A DNA stretch of 41,556 nt from Bacillus sp. BA3 (GCA_002835675.1 PIZR01000009.1:29819-71374); one strand, 5' to 3'. Shown: positions 16,146 through 24,257, counted from the first letter of the stretch. Numbers and translations are program-made. The notes: a model not told the origin generated them from the sequence alone.

Positions 16146-16172
16146 TTGGTCCATCAAAGCGCCATTGCTTCA
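16146..16172 (-). promoter_or_regulatory. Candidate EutV (ANTAR) RNA target: two A1/G4 hexaloops
   Basis: Read on the minus strand from the eutV stop codon, TGAAGC-AATGGC-GCTTTG forms a six-pair stem (two wobbles) with a six-base loop having A at position 1 and G at position 4. Overlapping it, TTTG-ATGGAC-CAAA forms a second hexaloop with the same A1/G4. ANTAR proteins bind such loops. The two stems share bases, so they cannot both be complete, and the second does not overlap the terminator as in described cases. Confidence 0.5.
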
Positions 16173-16754
16173 TCTATTTACTTGTTTTTGATCATTTGCA
16201 ATGATTCGTCGTGCCACCGTATCCATGGAAAGCTGCTTATCCATGCTTAGCCTTCTCAGCTTATTGTAAGCGACTTCTTCCGTTACATTCTTCCTTTTCA
16301 TGATGATACCTTTTGCCTTTTCAATGACTTTACGATTTGTGAGAGTTTCATCCAATTGAGCATTTCGTTCCTGATACTTCTTTGTATTGGCTGCTTGCAG
16401 CAAAGCTATCTCCACTGCCGGAATCAGATTCGCCTCCGTAATTGGCTTTACAAGATAACCTACGATATTCGCCCGCTTCGCCTCATCGATATATTCACGC
16501 TGACTGAATGCGGTTAAAAGCAGGACTGGAATCTGAAAGGTATTGGATATCACATCGCTAGCCTTGAGCCCATTCATTTTAGGCATTTTGATATCCATCA
16601 AAACCAGATCCGGCTGTAGTGCATGTGCCAATTCAATTGCCTTCTCGCCATTACGTGCATGTCCAACCACATCGAAGCCTGCATCCTTGAGCATGATCGT
16701 TATATCAAGCAGAAGTATCGATTCATCCTCCACGACCAAAATCCTCTTGACCAC
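16170..16754 (-). CDS. eutV: Ethanolamine response regulator EutV (REC-ANTAR)
   Basis: A 194-residue regulator. Residues 1-~120 are a receiver domain: 'RILVVEDES' acidic pocket, phospho-accepting Asp in 'LVLMDIKMPKMNG' (Asp54), 'LLLTAFS' and 'VGYLVKPI' with the conserved Lys. The ANTAR domain follows, with 'VIEKAKGIIMKRKNVTEEVA' and 'LRRLSMDKQLSMDTVA'. Phosphorylated EutV binds RNA hairpins and prevents termination. Start: GTG at 16754, 5 bases from AGGTGG; another GTG at 16763 lies directly after the eutW stop, but its spacing is too short. Cotranscribed with eutW. Confidence 0.92.
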   Translation of the reverse strand: MVKRILVVEDESILLLDITIMLKDAGFDVVGHARNGEKAIELAHALQPDLVLMDIKMPKMNGLKASDVISNTFQIPVLLLTAFSQREYIDEAKRANIVGYLVKPITEANLIPAVEIALLQAANTKKYQERNAQLDETLTNRKVIEKAKGIIMKRKNVTEEVAYNKLRRLSMDKQLSMDTVARRIIANDQKQVNR

Positions 16755-16763
16755 TTCTCCCAC

Positions 16764-18137
16764 CTACCTCTTGTATGGAAATCTTACAGAAGCCAGGGTA
16801 CCTTCTTTAATCCGATGAATCGAAAACTCCCCATCCAAATCGTTTTCCACCGTCATTCGGATGATATCCAGCCCCAAAGAAGGTTTCATAGCAGGTGTAT
16901 ACCCGATGCCATCATCTCTTACTTGAATTTCCAATACAGGATCATCCTTTTGCAAGCATACGGTAATCTTCCCTTCCGACCCTTCCTTGAAAGCATGCTT
17001 CACACAATTATGGATGAGCTCATTCACCACCAGCGCGACAGATATGCCAATGTCGGAATCAATGGAATGAAGCTCACCATTATATTCAATGCTTAGGCAT
17101 TGACGGGCATGACCCTCCGTATGAACAATCATATCGCCTATTTTCCTAATAAGCTCCAGCAGATCCACATGTTCGACCTCACTGCTTGCCAAAATGATTT
17201 CATAAACCGACGAGATGCTTAACACCCGGTTCAGACTGACCAATAAATGGGGCTTGATTTCTTCAGGGGCCCCTATCCTCATTTGCAGCCGAAGTAAACT
17301 GGCCACTGTCTGCAAATTATTCTTCACCCTATGATGAATTTCACGAATGGCTACTGATTTGCTAATCAGCTCTCTCTCTTTATCCCGCAGTTCAGTCAGG
17401 TCCCGGATGATGATGAACGTTTCATTGGAATTCTTATTGCCCAAATGGAATTTCTTTATTTGGAAAATCTTTTTACCAATGTTCATTTCCTTCATTAAAA
17501 TGTCCTCTTTTGAAGCAAGAACATCGTCAAAGCCAGGAAAATATTCGAAAATGGATTCACCTAAGACACATTCCGTCATGCATATTTCCGATACTAGGTT
17601 AATGGCAGAAGGATTCGTATAGACAAGTCGATTTTGATTATTAATCAGGAAAATGGACTCCTCGATAAATTCAGGAACTAAGGAATTCTGCTGATCTTGC
17701 CTATCAAACTGATTTGAAGTTTCAGGTTCTTCATCCATCACCTTTTCCATGATCAAAACGGCGATGACCCGATTGCATTCCCCCTTGATTGGAACGACAC
17801 TTTGCTGGACCATTGCTCCCTCTTGAGTCAATGCCCGATTCACGAACATGTCCTTTCCGGTACGCAATACATAAAATACGGCCGGTTCAAAAGCCTCATA
17901 GGCAAATTTTCCGACAACCGGATGATCGTAAACCGAATTCACGGAATGCCCGCATGCCTCTGCCACGACAATGGCATGCTTCCCTTCACGCACCGGACAA
18001 TCAATAAACACATTCGCTTTATTCAAATTGGCTATCAACGATAAATTCGTTGATAGGTTTTCAAGAATTTGAATATCACTGTCCTGTAAAAGAGTATGCA
18101 ACTCACATAAATCTCGGACAGTCATTGTCCGTTCCAT
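16764..18137 (-). CDS. eutW: Ethanolamine sensor histidine kinase EutW
   Basis: A 457-residue soluble kinase; no membrane helices. The N-terminal ~140 residues look like an H_kinase_N/GAF-type sensory domain. A PAS-like region follows ('FIEESIFLINNQNRLVYTNP'), then the HisKA_2 dimerisation helix with 'IREIHHRVKNNLQTVASLLR' (phospho-His in 'IHHR'), and a HATPase with 'VVNELIHNCVKHAF' and 'VRDDGIGYTP'. It should sense ethanolamine and phosphorylate EutV. The start is the ATG at 18137, with TGGAG 8 bases upstream; a TTG at 18143 is less likely. First gene of the locus, behind a consensus promoter. Confidence 0.9.
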   Translation of the reverse strand: MERTMTVRDLCELHTLLQDSDIQILENLSTNLSLIANLNKANVFIDCPVREGKHAIVVAEACGHSVNSVYDHPVVGKFAYEAFEPAVFYVLRTGKDMFVNRALTQEGAMVQQSVVPIKGECNRVIAVLIMEKVMDEEPETSNQFDRQDQQNSLVPEFIEESIFLINNQNRLVYTNPSAINLVSEICMTECVLGESIFEYFPGFDDVLASKEDILMKEMNIGKKIFQIKKFHLGNKNSNETFIIIRDLTELRDKERELISKSVAIREIHHRVKNNLQTVASLLRLQMRIGAPEEIKPHLLVSLNRVLSISSVYEIILASSEVEHVDLLELIRKIGDMIVHTEGHARQCLSIEYNGELHSIDSDIGISVALVVNELIHNCVKHAFKEGSEGKITVCLQKDDPVLEIQVRDDGIGYTPAMKPSLGLDIIRMTVENDLDGEFSIHRIKEGTLASVRFPYKR

Positions 18138-18183
18138 AGGCAAAACTCCAATAAACGTTTATTCATGGATATTATTATTGATT

Positions 18184-18212
18184 ATTATAGATATCGACCC
18201 TATTTTTGTCAA
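18184..18212 (-). promoter_or_regulatory. Sigma-A promoter of eutW-eutV
   Basis: Minus-strand TTGACA (18212-18207), 17 bases, TATAAT (18189-18184): both hexamers are perfect consensus. Expected start about 18177, giving a ~40-base leader before eutW. Confidence 0.85.
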
Positions 18213-18229
18213 TATTCAAAATATTCTAA

Positions 18230-18246
18230 TGTAATGTATTCTAACA
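18230..18246. promoter_or_regulatory. TnrA/GlnR-like nitrogen-control box
   Basis: TGTAATGTATTCTAACA fits the 17-base consensus TGTNANAWWWTMTNACA at every fixed position except the seventh. It lies upstream of the eutW -35, centred about 61 bases before the expected start, slightly farther than the usual TnrA activation position near -50. Confidence 0.6.
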
Positions 18247-18423
18247 TAGATAACGATATTTAAGAAGATTGATCCACATTCTTATCAACTCACTTATGGA
18301 ACATAGTTACCATCTTAAGTCCATATAATACTACATTTGCTTTTTGCAAGGTATTCAGATCCCTCATGAATTCTACCTCTTCTGGTTATAGTAAAAAAGA
18401 AAATAACGAAGGAGGTACATTCC

Positions 18424-18543
18424 ATGAAAAGTTCAAAGGAGTTTGTTGAAAGCATTCAAGAGCAGCAAAAAAAGGAAGAAGGCAATATGCGCCGTCAAGG
18501 CAATGGGAATCCCGCTCAGAAATTACCGAATAAAAAACATTAA
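18424..18543 (+). CDS. DUF4023-like small protein
   Basis: A 39-residue, highly charged protein too short for most gene callers. The N-terminal half is Lys/Glu/Gln-rich and helical ('EFVESIQEQQKKEEG'); the end 'NGNPAQKLPNKKH' matches the 'GNP..KLPNK.H' ending I recall for DUF4023, a small Bacillus family of unknown function. A perfect GAAGGAGGT stands 8 bases upstream and a strong terminator follows 18 bases after the stop, so it is a real gene. Confidence 0.75.
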   Translation: MKSSKEFVESIQEQQKKEEGNMRRQGNGNPAQKLPNKKH

Positions 18544-18561
18544 TCAAGTCCTTCTTCAAAA

Positions 18562-18597
18562 AATCCCAGCCTTAAATTTCAGGCTGGGATTCTTTTC
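18562..18597. terminator. Bidirectional terminator
   Basis: AATCCCAGCCT (18562-18572) and AGGCTGGGATT (18581-18591) form an 11-base-pair hairpin with T-rich tails on both strands. It serves the DUF4023-like gene and the convergent membrane-protein gene. Confidence 0.9.
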
Positions 18598-19297
18598 ACT
18601 CCGATGCACTTTTTTTCTTCTTCATCTCTTCGATTTCTTTAGAAAATGTTTCTTCTATCTCATTTTTATTTCCATATAAAAAGAGGTTATCCCCTAATTT
18701 GATTTTATACTCATATAGCTCTTTTCTGATTTTCACTTCTCCGCTTTCAATAAATAAAATATTGATGTCGGCTCCATGTGATATGACATCATAGGCTTTG
18801 ACATCGATGAACTCCGAGTCCTCATAAATATCGATCTCCATGACCACGTCTTCATCTTCTAAAAATAGGACCTCTTCTATCGGGTGTTCCCATAATTCAT
18901 AATGATTGTACATTTCACTTTTCATCTTATTCGATAATCTATTATTCAGGAATGGAACTTTCACTAAAACGGTTAAAACCAGCAGTATTCCAATAATGAT
19001 GCTTAACTCCATCAAGCGCAAATCATCTGTAAGCAATGTACTGATCGATGAAATGATGACAGCAAGCGAGAATGCACCAAATAAAATTAAGAACATGCTT
19101 ATTTTCCTTCGAACGGGGTGATCGATAATGGATTTTGACTCGTCAGTTGTAAAACCAGTGCCCGTCAGCATGGAAATAACCTGAAATCTTGCCACTGTGC
19201 TTTTTAATCCAGTCAATTTCATCAAGGTGACCGATATTTCAATAACAAGAACAATGATTATAAAATAAAGCAGCATAAAAAGTAAATTCATCAACAT
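18596..19297 (-). CDS. Membrane protein with RCK_C (TrkA-C)-like cytoplasmic domain
   Basis: A 233-residue protein. Three hydrophobic segments (~5-28, ~65-90, ~95-118) precede a soluble domain of about 110 residues. Its end, 'YKIKLGDNLFLYGNKNEIEETF', has the GD.L..YG pattern of TrkA-C domains, which bind small ligands such as nucleotides to gate potassium or other ion transport. A TrkA-N (Rossmann) domain and a pore loop are both absent, so it is not a complete K+ channel. The start at ATG 19297 has GAGGAAG 7 bases upstream; a GTG at 19303 is less good. It may be a regulatory or ligand-sensing membrane protein; monocistronic. Confidence 0.65.
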   Translation of the reverse strand: MLMNLLFMLLYFIIIVLVIEISVTLMKLTGLKSTVARFQVISMLTGTGFTTDESKSIIDHPVRRKISMFLILFGAFSLAVIISSISTLLTDDLRLMELSIIIGILLVLTVLVKVPFLNNRLSNKMKSEMYNHYELWEHPIEEVLFLEDEDVVMEIDIYEDSEFIDVKAYDVISHGADINILFIESGEVKIRKELYEYKIKLGDNLFLYGNKNEIEETFSKEIEEMKKKKSASE

Positions 19298-19412
19298 GAT
19301 CACTTCCTCATCTATGGTTTACCCCAATCCCGTCAAAAGAAATCGCATTCGTTGTCTTTTCAAGTCTCCACCAATATATTCACTTAATGCAAATAACTGA
19401 CATGATAACAAA

Positions 19413-19450
19413 AAAACACAGTAAGATCCCATTGGATCTTACTGTGTTTT
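19413..19450 (-). terminator. Terminator of yojN-yojO
   Basis: A perfect 17-base-pair stem: AAAACACAGTAAGATCC (19413-19429) and GGATCTTACTGTGTTTT (19434-19450), with a T run on the minus strand. Confidence 0.92.
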
Positions 19451-19516
19451 ATTCCTTTATTCTAATCGGATTCCTATTTCCGTTCTAATCTTGCTTTTCA
19501 GGGGAAACCCGATTTC

Positions 19517-21433
19517 TCAAATGGTCTTCAGCAGCAATTTTTTTAACAGCGGTGTAAATTGCTCTGGCAATTCAGCTACACTCGGAATCATTAGGCGTTC
19601 TTTGCCATAGATGTTTTTCATCGTCATCTCTTCACTTTCATCGATGCCTCCATCGGCTAAAAACAGGCCGATGACTTCGATGCCTTTTTTTCTGGCTTCC
19701 GAAACAGCAAGATGTGTATCGACAATGCCATTTTGATCATAATCGGCAGCTGCCGGCTCACCATCGGAAAACACGAGCAAGAAACGGTTTTTTTCGCGTC
19801 TTTTTTCCAATTCCATTGCGGCAACCCTGATACTGTATCCGTCCCGGTTATCTTCCTCAGGTTCAAGCTGCATGATTTTAGCTCCTGAGTTTAGATAAAG
19901 AGAATCAGAATGGGATTGAATCACATGGAAGTAGTTTGGCTGATATCCTTCTCTCACTTCATTTGCATCTTCCCAAAAGCCTACTATCGAGTGGGGGATC
20001 CTTAATTTCTTCAGTACTTCATGAAACAGGACCACCCCTCGTTTCGTTTCATCCATCTTGTTATGCATGGATGCCGAGCAATCGATAAGCAATGTGAATA
20101 CGGCATCCATTTCATTTGAATCCTGGTTCTTTTTATAAAAAACCCGAGGATTCTCTTCAAATACAAGCGGCAGTAATTTCTTTGATAAACGGCCAAAAAC
20201 CAAATCTTTTCTAGGTGCGTTCTTTTTATTTTCCAGTGTTTTTTCAATTGTACTGGAGAGTTTTCTCTTAAACGGTTCGATATCCGCAACAAAATCACGG
20301 TAGCGCTTCTCTTCCGTAAGTGTTGGTACTTTTGCTTCCTTGATTACCTGAACCACGTCTTTATTTTCTTCACCAAATGGATGTTCACCGCTTTTGCCCA
20401 TATTGGTTTGTTTCTTCTCCAGCGTTTCTTGCTGATTGTATTCCTTTTGTTGACTTTCACCTGATGAACCCTGGATCGAAGCCAGTGCTTGGTCGGCATC
20501 TTCCGCTTCCCGGGCACCTCCGCCCATCAGGCTTGTTTTCGTTCCCTGCTCCAATTCAAATTGGAGAAACGTCGAATTACTCTCGCCGTTCTTGTTCTCC
20601 CGATGCCAAGTCGAAAATTTTTCATCAATGAACTCACTTTTTTCTTCGTCTGCATCATCTGTATCATCGTTCAACAGTTCATCATTTCTAGTCAGTTCAT
20701 CAAATAAGGTATTTGCTTTATACTTTTCCACACTTGCAATGGGGAAAATGAAATATTCATTCATCGTATCCTCGTATCCATCATTGACACGGAAAACGAT
20801 TTGCTCGCAAATCCTTGTGATATCACTGGTTTTAGTGGCTTCAAAGACCGAATGGATGAACGGTTTGAGCTTCTCCAGTTCTTCCAGCTGCCTTTCATTG
20901 GCTCTTGGAAAAATCGGATCCGGCCTGTCAGATTGAAGCAGTAAATATATGAGGCAGTATAATTCATCCAGTGCAAAACTTCTTGTGACATTCGTCGCCA
21001 ATTGGCTTTCGAAATATTGTTTAAGGTAAGCCCCCCTTACCGAAAACCAATTTTTCGTGCCTGGCCTTTCTTTCTTCACCAATTCTTCCAATCGCAAATC
21101 TTCCAGCAAAGCGAATAATTGGGCTGCAAACTTCGGAAGTGAACTTTCCCCGATGCTGTCCTGGTACTCCTTCATGCTCTGGATTGTCGTATGATGCAGC
21201 GTGCCTATCGTTCTAAGGAGCACGTCCGTTTTCAATCCCGCTTCCTTCACTTCCTTATTGCCATTTTCCCAAAAATGGCTAGCTGTGACCTTATTCTCGA
21301 TCAGATCAATGAAGGAGCCATAATTGTATTCGAATTCCAGCTCAGGAATGCCGGATAAAACGGTCGAGAGATCCTGAAGCTGTAAAAAAAGAGCCGTATC
21401 TATTATTGAATCATTGAACCGGATATACTTCAT
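19517..21433 (-). CDS. yojO: VWA-domain protein YojO (NorD/CobT-like)
   Basis: A 638-residue cytoplasmic protein, the same length as B. subtilis YojO. The N-terminal ~250 residues are helical, then a low-complexity acidic linker (~260-370, rich in Asp, Glu, Gln, Gly). A C-terminal von Willebrand A domain (~440-630) carries the metal-ion site 'LLIDCSASM' (DxSxS) and 'LLVFSDGEP'. Such proteins pair with MoxR-type AAA+ ATPases to insert metals or remodel enzymes. B. subtilis YojO is annotated as a putative nitric oxide reductase activator by NorD similarity, but no nor genes are here, so the client is unknown. AGGAG is near the ATG; yojN ends 15 bases upstream. Confidence 0.88.
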   Translation of the reverse strand: MKYIRFNDSIIDTALFLQLQDLSTVLSGIPELEFEYNYGSFIDLIENKVTASHFWENGNKEVKEAGLKTDVLLRTIGTLHHTTIQSMKEYQDSIGESSLPKFAAQLFALLEDLRLEELVKKERPGTKNWFSVRGAYLKQYFESQLATNVTRSFALDELYCLIYLLLQSDRPDPIFPRANERQLEELEKLKPFIHSVFEATKTSDITRICEQIVFRVNDGYEDTMNEYFIFPIASVEKYKANTLFDELTRNDELLNDDTDDADEEKSEFIDEKFSTWHRENKNGESNSTFLQFELEQGTKTSLMGGGAREAEDADQALASIQGSSGESQQKEYNQQETLEKKQTNMGKSGEHPFGEENKDVVQVIKEAKVPTLTEEKRYRDFVADIEPFKRKLSSTIEKTLENKKNAPRKDLVFGRLSKKLLPLVFEENPRVFYKKNQDSNEMDAVFTLLIDCSASMHNKMDETKRGVVLFHEVLKKLRIPHSIVGFWEDANEVREGYQPNYFHVIQSHSDSLYLNSGAKIMQLEPEEDNRDGYSIRVAAMELEKRREKNRFLLVFSDGEPAAADYDQNGIVDTHLAVSEARKKGIEVIGLFLADGGIDESEEMTMKNIYGKERLMIPSVAELPEQFTPLLKKLLLKTI

Positions 21434-21448
21434 GAGGCATTCTCCTAG

Positions 21449-22315
21449 TTAGAATAATGTGTCAGCCAAGTTCTTCACGAACTCACGCTCCCGTTCCTCG
21501 TCCAACTTATCCACAATGGAACGAAGAATCGCCCGTTTCGCCGGGATCAACACACTCAGATCGCAAGCATCAAGCAAAGCCCTGATCGATGCCGCATCTT
21601 CAGCCACCTTCCCTTGATTCACGGCATTTATCAAATCACTCGACAGTTTAACGAACAAATCAATACTTTTTGGGCCCTCCAGCTTTGTATTGGTTTCTAT
21701 CAATTGCTTTAACTGCTCCCCTTCGATATAAGGAACTTCAATGACGACAAACCTATTTTTTAGCGCTTCATTCAGCGGCACTGTTCCGACATACCCTTCG
21801 TTGATTGCAGCAATCACATTAAAGCCTTCTTTTGCCGTTATGACTTCATTCGTGAACGGATTCGTTATCGTCCTTCTGTAATCAAGCACGCCATTGATAA
21901 GCGGCAGAGTTTCCGGTTTTGCCATGTTGATTTCATCTATATATAGGAAGTGACCGTGATTCATCGAATTGGTCACTGGTCCAGGTACGAATTCTATCAC
22001 TTGTTTTTCCTCTTTGTAAGCCAGCGTCTTGAAGCCCAATAAGCTTTCTGCATCCAAGTCGACTGAGCAGTTGACGCTGAACATCGGCTGGTTGAATAAG
22101 TTCGATAATGTCTCGGCAAACTTTGTCTTTCCAGCCCCTGTCGGACCCTTCAAAAGGATATTCTTTCCCATGCTCAAGGCGGTGATGGCATCCACCATCA
22201 ACTCCATCTCGGGAGGCAGATATCCGCCGCTCCTGATCAATTCCTCAAATTGAGCAGGATTCTTTTTGCTTGCTTGTAATATATTTGCTATTTCTATTGG
22301 TAGTCGATTGATCAT
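21449..22315 (-). CDS. yojN: MoxR-type AAA+ ATPase YojN (NorQ-like)
   Basis: A 288-residue AAA+ ATPase. Walker A GPTGAGKT, Walker B 'FLYIDEINMAKPE' (DE pair), sensor-1 'NVIAAINEG' and an arginine finger near 'NEALKNRFVV'. These fit the MoxR/NorQ/CbbQ clade. The partner VWA gene follows directly. The start is set at ATG 22315, preceded by GGGGTGTAGGA; the frame extends to 22369, so a longer form is possible. These pairs act as chaperones that mature or activate enzymes; no substrate gene is adjacent. Confidence 0.88.
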   Translation of the reverse strand: MINRLPIEIANILQASKKNPAQFEELIRSGGYLPPEMELMVDAITALSMGKNILLKGPTGAGKTKFAETLSNLFNQPMFSVNCSVDLDAESLLGFKTLAYKEEKQVIEFVPGPVTNSMNHGHFLYIDEINMAKPETLPLINGVLDYRRTITNPFTNEVITAKEGFNVIAAINEGYVGTVPLNEALKNRFVVIEVPYIEGEQLKQLIETNTKLEGPKSIDLFVKLSSDLINAVNQGKVAEDAASIRALLDACDLSVLIPAKRAILRSIVDKLDEEREREFVKNLADTLF

Positions 22316-22381
22316 TATGTTCCTACACCCCTTTCTGAACATTTTAAGGCTCTTTCCCATTAAAAACAAACACTAAGAAAA

Positions 22382-22404
22382 GGAGCTGTCATCAAGACAG
22401 CTCC
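22382..22404. repeat. Hairpin repeat, copy 1
   Basis: GGAGCTGTC, ATCAA loop, GACAGCTCC. An identical 23-base copy lies at 22705-22727; the two bracket repeat copies D and E. Confidence 0.85.
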
Positions 22405-22454
22405 CAAACTGTGGATAAACTCGGAATAAAACGAGTTTCCCCTGTAGTTTTTCA

Positions 22455-22568
22455 TTCTGAAATCCGCTCCCTTACTCCGATGCCAAGACTCATCAAAGCA
22501 AATTGCGTGTCGCAAATTTCTTCAATCCAATAAGAGTTTCATAAAACAATAAAAAACCATATAGAACT
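22455..22568 (+). repeat. Dispersed repeat, copy D (internally deleted)
   Basis: Carries GAAATCCGCTCCC, TGCCAAGACTCATC, then GTGTCGCAAATTTC and CTTCAATCCAATAA. Compared with copy B the GC-rich centre is missing. The last 60 bases match copy A almost exactly. Confidence 0.75.
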
Positions 22569-22602
22569 AGTTCGCTGCAGTTTTTTTATGTAAAAGACTC
22601 CA

Positions 22603-22660
22603 GCTTGATTTTCAGAAATCCGCTCCCTTTCCGCCGATGCCAAGCCTCATCAAAACAGGG
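22603..22660 (+). repeat. Dispersed repeat, copy E (truncated)
   Basis: Matches copy B over CAGAAATCCGCTCCCTTTCC and GCCAAGCCTC, then stops at a G run. The following GAGCATTCCGAACTC...GACAAACT resembles the flank after copy C (11120-11156). Confidence 0.7.
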
Positions 22661-22704
22661 GGCGGGGTGAGAGCATTCCGAACTCACCTTTGTAGACAAA
22701 CTAA

Positions 22705-22727
22705 GGAGCTGTCATCAAGACAGCTCC
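22705..22727. terminator. Hairpin repeat, copy 2; possible brnQ terminator
   Basis: Same GGAGCTGTC/GACAGCTCC hairpin as at 22382. It lies 26 bases past the end of brnQ on the minus strand, with only a short T tail, so termination may be weak. Confidence 0.5.
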
Positions 22728-22752
22728 TTTCAAGATTCGAAGTTCATATCCC

Positions 22753-24084
22753 TTAATAGGCTTCCTTAGGATCACCTTTCAATAGGTATACCATATAGCC
22801 CAATACACCGCCGATGATGGCAGGAATTATCCATCCCACCCCTACACTATATAGTGGAAGGTATTGAGTGAAAAGGTCCGAAACGGCATCCATTTTAATG
22901 CCTGATGCCACTATTCCATCCATTATGCTGATGATGGCCGTTAATAATAAGCTTCCTAAATATACCTCCGATTTCCCTTTGAATAAGGAATGGAAGAACG
23001 TTAGGACAATCAAAACGATCGCCACGGGATAAAGCGCCGTTAACACAGGCACTGTAATGGAAATGAGCTTTGTCAAACCTACATTGGCAACAGCCGCACT
23101 GAAAACGGAGAAGATGACGACATATGATTTATACGATACAGCAGGCAGTATTTTATTGAAATACGTAGCACAAGCCGTTATCAAACCGATGCTTGTCGTC
23201 AGGCAAGCAGCGATCACAATCAACCCTAACAACACGGCACCAGCCGGTCCGAAAAAATGATTCGAGGCTTGAGCCAAAACGTCTCCGCCATTACCCAGTT
23301 GACCGAGTTTTTCCACACTTGTTGCCCCGACATAAGTTATGGACGCATAAACGATCACCAACAAGGTGGCAGCAATTAAGCCGGCTTTCAAACAGAAGCC
23401 TAACACTTCTTTTCTTGATGTTATCCCTCTATCTTTGATCGCGTTGATGACGATGATCCCAAATGCAAATCCGGCCAGCGTATCCATGGTCAAATATCCT
23501 TCTTTAAACCCCTTGAAGAAAGAATTATCTGAATAATCAGCCGCTGGTGACTGGATTTCACCCATTGGGTTAATAATGGCGACCACAATGAGAATCCCGA
23601 TGAAAATCAATAATAAAGGTGTTAATATTTTTCCGACGATATCGAGCATTTTTGATGGATTGATGGATAACAAACAGGCAATTCCAAAGTATATGATCGT
23701 GAATATCAGCAATGGTAAAAAACCGACATCATTAGATAGGAAAGGTTTAATCCCTATTTCGTAGGACACACTCCCCGTTCTTGGAAGCGCGAAAAGCGGT
23801 CCCAAAGATAAATAAAGAACGACTGTGAAAATGATGCCGAATAACGGGTGTGCCCTGCTTGCAAGCGATTGAACATCATTTTTCCCCGAAAAACCAAATG
23901 CCAATATTGTAATGAATGGCAATCCAACACCAGTAATGATGAACCCTAAACTGGCCGACCACAAATTGGTCCCCGCGGATTGACCGAGCATGGCAGGGAA
24001 AATTAAGTTTCCTGCTCCAAAAAATAAAGCAAAAAGCATTAATCCTGTTACAATGACAAAAGATAGCGGTGCTTTCTGTGACAT
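22753..24084 (-). CDS. brnQ: Branched-chain amino acid transporter BrnQ/BraB
   Basis: A 443-residue LIVCS-family carrier with about 12 membrane helices that imports leucine, isoleucine and valine by cation symport. Typical segments: 'FALFFGAGNLIFPAMLGQSAG' near the N-terminus, 'LSLGPLFALPRTGSVSYEIG', 'GYLTMDTLAGFAFGIIVINA' and 'CLTTSIGLITACA'. GGAGGG stands 7 bases before the ATG. Monocistronic, with a near-consensus sigma-A promoter 140 bases upstream, leaving a sizeable leader. I saw no T-box pattern or CodY motif in the leader by eye. Confidence 0.93.
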   Translation of the reverse strand: MSQKAPLSFVIVTGLMLFALFFGAGNLIFPAMLGQSAGTNLWSASLGFIITGVGLPFITILAFGFSGKNDVQSLASRAHPLFGIIFTVVLYLSLGPLFALPRTGSVSYEIGIKPFLSNDVGFLPLLIFTIIYFGIACLLSINPSKMLDIVGKILTPLLLIFIGILIVVAIINPMGEIQSPAADYSDNSFFKGFKEGYLTMDTLAGFAFGIIVINAIKDRGITSRKEVLGFCLKAGLIAATLLVIVYASITYVGATSVEKLGQLGNGGDVLAQASNHFFGPAGAVLLGLIVIAACLTTSIGLITACATYFNKILPAVSYKSYVVIFSVFSAAVANVGLTKLISITVPVLTALYPVAIVLIVLTFFHSLFKGKSEVYLGSLLLTAIISIMDGIVASGIKMDAVSDLFTQYLPLYSVGVGWIIPAIIGGVLGYMVYLLKGDPKEAY

Positions 24085-24228
24085 ATAGAGCCCTCCATTG
24101 ATTTGATTATCTTAACGAAGAAAAGTTGTCCATCAATTTCCGGTAAAAAGTGACATGAACTTCGAACCATTCTACTTATCTGTTAAAATGGACCTTCATG
24201 AAACTATGAATCATCCATAACTCTTCTT

Positions 24229-24257
24229 ACTATAAAATTCGGCGGAACGTTTGTCAA
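24229..24257 (-). promoter_or_regulatory. Sigma-A promoter of brnQ
   Basis: Minus-strand TTGACA (24257-24252), 17 bases, TATAGT (24234-24229). Expected start near 24222, giving a ~137-base untranslated leader. Confidence 0.75.

Noticed and set aside
22381..22740. Possible CRISPR or IS remnant at the yojN-brnQ gap
   Set aside because: Only two hairpin copies and two decayed dispersed repeats; no regular spacers, no transposase fragment.
24085..24222. T-box or CodY-type leader for brnQ
   Set aside because: Looked for a T-box core and for the AATTTTCWGAAAATT motif in the 137-base leader; neither was seen.
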